Shown: positions 14,431 through 16,043 of the stretch, piece by piece | Layout of the letters: each line of letters begins with the position of its first letter | How positions within the stretch are numbered: position 1 is the first letter of the stretch | DNA from: Bacillota bacterium | Lineage (GTDB): Bacteria > Bacillota_A > Clostridia > Peptostreptococcales > Anaerovoracaceae | Direction of reading: 5' to 3' | Assembly: GCA_017457585.1 (NCBI GenBank) | Contig: JAFTHD010000240.1 | Location: forward strand, 1 to 16,043 | DNA length: 16,043 nt | Made by a program: the position numbers and the translations under genes | Notes under the pieces: model-generated | Databases searched by the model: none | Seen by the model: only the letters and a program-made list of their open reading frames with translations | What the model was told of the DNA's origin: nothing

Positions 14431-14898
14431 TTAGTAATTGAATTCCTTGTCCTGTGGTCCTCTCTGGAGTTCCTTAGGGATTACCAGTGTTCCTGTTGCA
14501 TATCCGCAAAGGATTGGAGGATCGCAAACCAGTGCTGATGACTGAGGCAGTCCTGTCATGTTCTCACCGGAGATTCCGTCCAGCATGTAGCTTTCCTTCT
14601 TGAAGTCGTCAGGCATCGTGATGATCTTGTATGCTTCGAACTTAACCTTGTATGAAGTGTTGCCCTTCTTCTCGATCCAGCCGTGATATTCCATGAAGTC
14701 ACCAACGTGGATCGGTGCTGTGAATCTGATCTCTTCGTATCCGAGGAACAGGCTCAGGTCGCCGTCACATCTTACGAGCAGTTCTGTTGCAACATCACCG
14801 AAGAAGTCGCACATTCTTGAACCGTTAACAAGCTGGTTTACGTAATGTCCATCATTTCCTGTCATCATTAAACGATGAATAACTTTTCTTCCGATCAT
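14431..14898 (-). CDS. Beta-alanyl-CoA / 3-aminobutyryl-CoA ammonia-lyase-like hotdog protein
   Basis: The 155-residue protein has the hotdog-fold pattern of the small CoA ammonia-lyases of amino-acid-fermenting Clostridia. Shared features, from memory of Acl of Clostridium propionicum and Kal of lysine fermenters, are VIHRLMM at the start, NGSRMCDFFGDVATELLVR (25-43), DGDLSLFLGY (45-54), FTAPIHVGDFMEYHGWIEKKGN (59-80), PPILCGYATGTL (127-138) and RGPQ (146-149). Such enzymes remove ammonia from beta-alanyl-CoA to give acryloyl-CoA, or from 3-aminobutyryl-CoA to give crotonyl-CoA. The RGPQ tail and VGDFMEYHGWIEK favour the Acl side. Residues 96-122 look longer than I recall for Acl. The AAAGGAGG site lies 8 nt upstream of the ATG. 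It is the first gene after the MerR-type promoter. Confidence 0.85.
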   Translation of the reverse strand: MIGRKVIHRLMMTGNDGHYVNQLVNGSRMCDFFGDVATELLVRCDGDLSLFLGYEEIRFTAPIHVGDFMEYHGWIEKKGNTSYKVKFEAYKIITMPDDFKKESYMLDGISGENMTGLPQSSALVCDPPILCGYATGTLVIPKELQRGPQDKEFNY

Positions 14899-14950
14899 TT
14901 CTTTTCCTCCTTTAATAATCGTTTTTCTCTGCGCAAATGGTCTCGCTTTT

Positions 14951-14965
14951 GTCGCTCTCTGCGAC
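14951..14965 (-). other. Small hairpin in leader of the ammonia-lyase operon
   Basis: GTCGC (14951-14955) and GCGAC (14961-14965) form a 5-bp stem with a 5-nt loop in the predicted untranslated leader, about 50 nt before the start codon. It may stabilise the mRNA end. No riboswitch or T-box consensus was seen in this leader. Confidence 0.35.
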
Positions 14966-14976
14966 TTGTTGAGTCA

Positions 14977-15007
14977 ATTCTATTTTTGACCGTAAGAGCA
15001 CAGTCAA
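14977..15007 (-). promoter_or_regulatory. MerR-type promoter of the ammonia-lyase/transporter operon
   Basis: On the minus strand a -35 TTGACT (15007-15002) and a -10 TAGAAT (14982-14977) are separated by 19 bp. An inverted repeat at 14986-15007 fills the spacer and overlaps the -35: TTGACTGT, six bases, ACGGTCAA, with 7 of 8 pairs matching. A lengthened 19-20 bp spacer with a centred dyad is the hallmark of promoters activated by MerR proteins, which twist the DNA to realign the two boxes. The adjacent divergent merR-type gene is the obvious activator. The predicted start near 14970 leaves a leader of about 70 nt. Confidence 0.75.
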
Positions 15008-15031
15008 TACGTTTTCAGAATTTTTCAAAAC

Positions 15032-15085
15032 AAAAAAACCTCAAACCTTCCAGTAAGGGTTAAATTACTGGAATTTTGTTTGAGG
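15032..15085 (-). terminator. Strong minus-strand terminator overlapping merR promoter
   Basis: An outer 8-bp stem (CCTCAAAC 15039-15046 with GTTTGAGG 15078-15085) and an inner 9-bp stem (TTCCAGTAA 15048-15056 with TTACTGGAA 15065-15073) form a long hairpin. On the minus strand it is followed by seven T, then G and four T (15038-15027), a textbook intrinsic terminator. It ends minus-strand RNA arriving from the merR region before it reaches the ammonia-lyase promoter. The 3' arm contains the -35 of the merR promoter on the other strand. Confidence 0.8.
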
Positions 15086-15108
15086 CTTTCAAACTCGCAT
15101 GTTATAAT
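15080..15108 (+). promoter_or_regulatory. Promoter of merR-type gene
   Basis: TTGAGG (15080-15085) and a perfect TATAAT (15103-15108) are separated by 17 bp on the plus strand, 42 nt before the merR-type ATG. This is a normal-spacing housekeeping promoter, unlike the 19-bp-spacer promoter on the opposite strand. Confidence 0.75.
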
Positions 15109-15150
15109 GTTGACGTAAAGGGAATTTGATATCAATATGAGGTTAACGAC

Positions 15151-16043
15151 ATGAAAGCAAATACCAATTTCTTTTCTATAGGGGAACTTTCATCGATTTG
15201 TAACGTCAGCTCCAAAACGCTGAGATACTACGATGAGATCGGACTCGTGACTCCTGAGTACAAGAGCGAAGAGACGGGATACCGATACTATACGAAGCAC
15301 CAGGCCTTCAGAATTTACATCGTCAGGAAGCTTCAGTCCCTGGATTTTTGTCTGACTGATATTAAGGCCATGCTTGATAAGAACGACTATCGGGAATACA
15401 GCAAGGCCATCAACGATAAGCTGGCAGAGCTCGATGAAAAGATTGCGGAACTTGAGAACACCAAGTCCGAAGGCCAGTTTCTTCTCGAGAAGCTGGCGCA
15501 GCAGGCCTCCTTCATGGACGTTGCAGGCTCCGTGATCAGCAGCGAGAAGGCGTCTTCTGCAGGTGATATTCCCATCGGTGAAATCCTCCTGGAACAGATG
15601 CCGGCACAGACTTACCTTTCAACTGTCAGGACTATGGATCTCTACAACAACTTTGAGATTTCCATCGACCGGTGGTTTGAAATCTTCCGTCAGGCTGAAG
15701 CGCTTCACGCTAAGATTACGGGAAACGTTCATCTGAGATACCATACGGATTCGCCTATGGATCAGTTCTACATGCCATCCTGTGAACTTGAAGTCATGCT
15801 CCCGGTGTGTACGAACAAAATCCGTGATGATATCGAGCTGAACGACGGCTTCTCCTTCGTACAGCTTCCTGAGACCAATGTGGCCTCCATCTATCACTTT
15901 GGAGAATACGATACGATAATCAGAGCCCACCTTGAAATGATGAGATGGCTCAAGATCAACAACTACGAGGTGGCAGGCCCTACCATGGAGGAATACCTCA
16001 TCTCTCCTTTTGACCTGAGCACAAGTTCCAAGTACCTGACGAA
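15151..16043 (+). CDS. MerR-family regulator with GyrI-like effector domain, 3' end cut
   Basis: The visible 297 residues start with a winged-helix MerR DNA-binding domain at 7-75: FSIGELSSICNVSSKTLRYY followed by DEIGLVTP and GYRYYT. A helical, probably coiled-coil, linker follows at about 84-118. The rest, from about 140, resembles a GyrI-like/BmrR-type ligand-binding domain (ILLEQMPAQTYLST, then CELEVMLPV and NVASIYHFGEYDTI). No cysteine pattern for metal sensing was seen, so a small organic effector is expected. The ATG is supported by TGAGGT 7 nt upstream. It is divergent from the ammonia-lyase operon, whose promoter has MerR geometry, so it is probably its activator. The frame is open at the right edge; the BmrR-type fold should be almost complete there. 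Confidence 0.9.
   Translation, partial: MKANTNFFSIGELSSICNVSSKTLRYYDEIGLVTPEYKSEETGYRYYTKHQAFRIYIVRKLQSLDFCLTDIKAMLDKNDYREYSKAINDKLAELDEKIAELENTKSEGQFLLEKLAQQASFMDVAGSVISSEKASSAGDIPIGEILLEQMPAQTYLSTVRTMDLYNNFEISIDRWFEIFRQAEALHAKITGNVHLRYHTDSPMDQFYMPSCELEVMLPVCTNKIRDDIELNDGFSFVQLPETNVASIYHFGEYDTIIRAHLEMMRWLKINNYEVAGPTMEEYLISPFDLSTSSKYLT

Noticed and set aside
14899..14976. T-box or other riboswitch in the ammonia-lyase leader
   Set aside because: The leader after the predicted start is only about 70 nt and has no T-box sequence or recognised aptamer core.

Overview
The window looks like a chromosomal segment from an anaerobic, amino-acid-fermenting Firmicute of class Clostridia. The support is strong AGGAGG-type ribosome binding sites, Bacillus/Clostridium rib gene order (ribD-ribE-ribBA-ribH) behind an FMN riboswitch, an NSS transporter paired with a 47-residue MetS-like subunit, and a hotdog protein resembling the beta-alanyl-CoA / 3-aminobutyryl-CoA ammonia-lyases of clostridial fermentations. 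Placement below class is a guess. No tRNA, rRNA, CRISPR array, insertion sequence or phage gene was seen.

Left part (1-2996, minus strand): a TetR-family regulator followed by an RND/MMPL-type exporter that runs off the left edge. Between them is a near-perfect 25-bp palindrome, the best candidate for the TetR operator. A ribosome binding site and ATG at the extreme left edge suggest another gene follows the exporter.

Centre (2951-10322, plus strand): a promoter, an FMN riboswitch with a downstream terminator hairpin, then ribD, ribE (TTG start inside ribD), ribBA and ribH, which together make riboflavin from GTP and ribulose 5-phosphate. Only 20 nt after ribH, with no visible terminator or promoter between, comes a second RND/MMPL transporter of 1151 residues. 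Its second external loop holds about six degenerate repeats of 78-86 residues that the first exporter lacks. The architecture and riboswitch linkage of this protein are the most novel points in the window.

Right part (10446-14970, minus strand): in transcription order, an ammonia-lyase-like hotdog enzyme, an EutH-type permease, an NSS-family sodium symporter, its MetS-like small subunit (too short for routine ORF calling) and a 240-residue protein I do not recognise. The promoter upstream of the enzyme has a 19-bp spacer carrying an inverted repeat, the hallmark of MerR-activated promoters. A MerR regulator with a GyrI-like effector domain is divergently encoded at the right edge and runs off it. 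Together these suggest a MerR-controlled module for uptake and deamination of an amine or beta-amino acid; the substrate is not determinable from sequence alone. The rib operon and this module converge on a hairpin-rich intergenic region at about 10270-10445.
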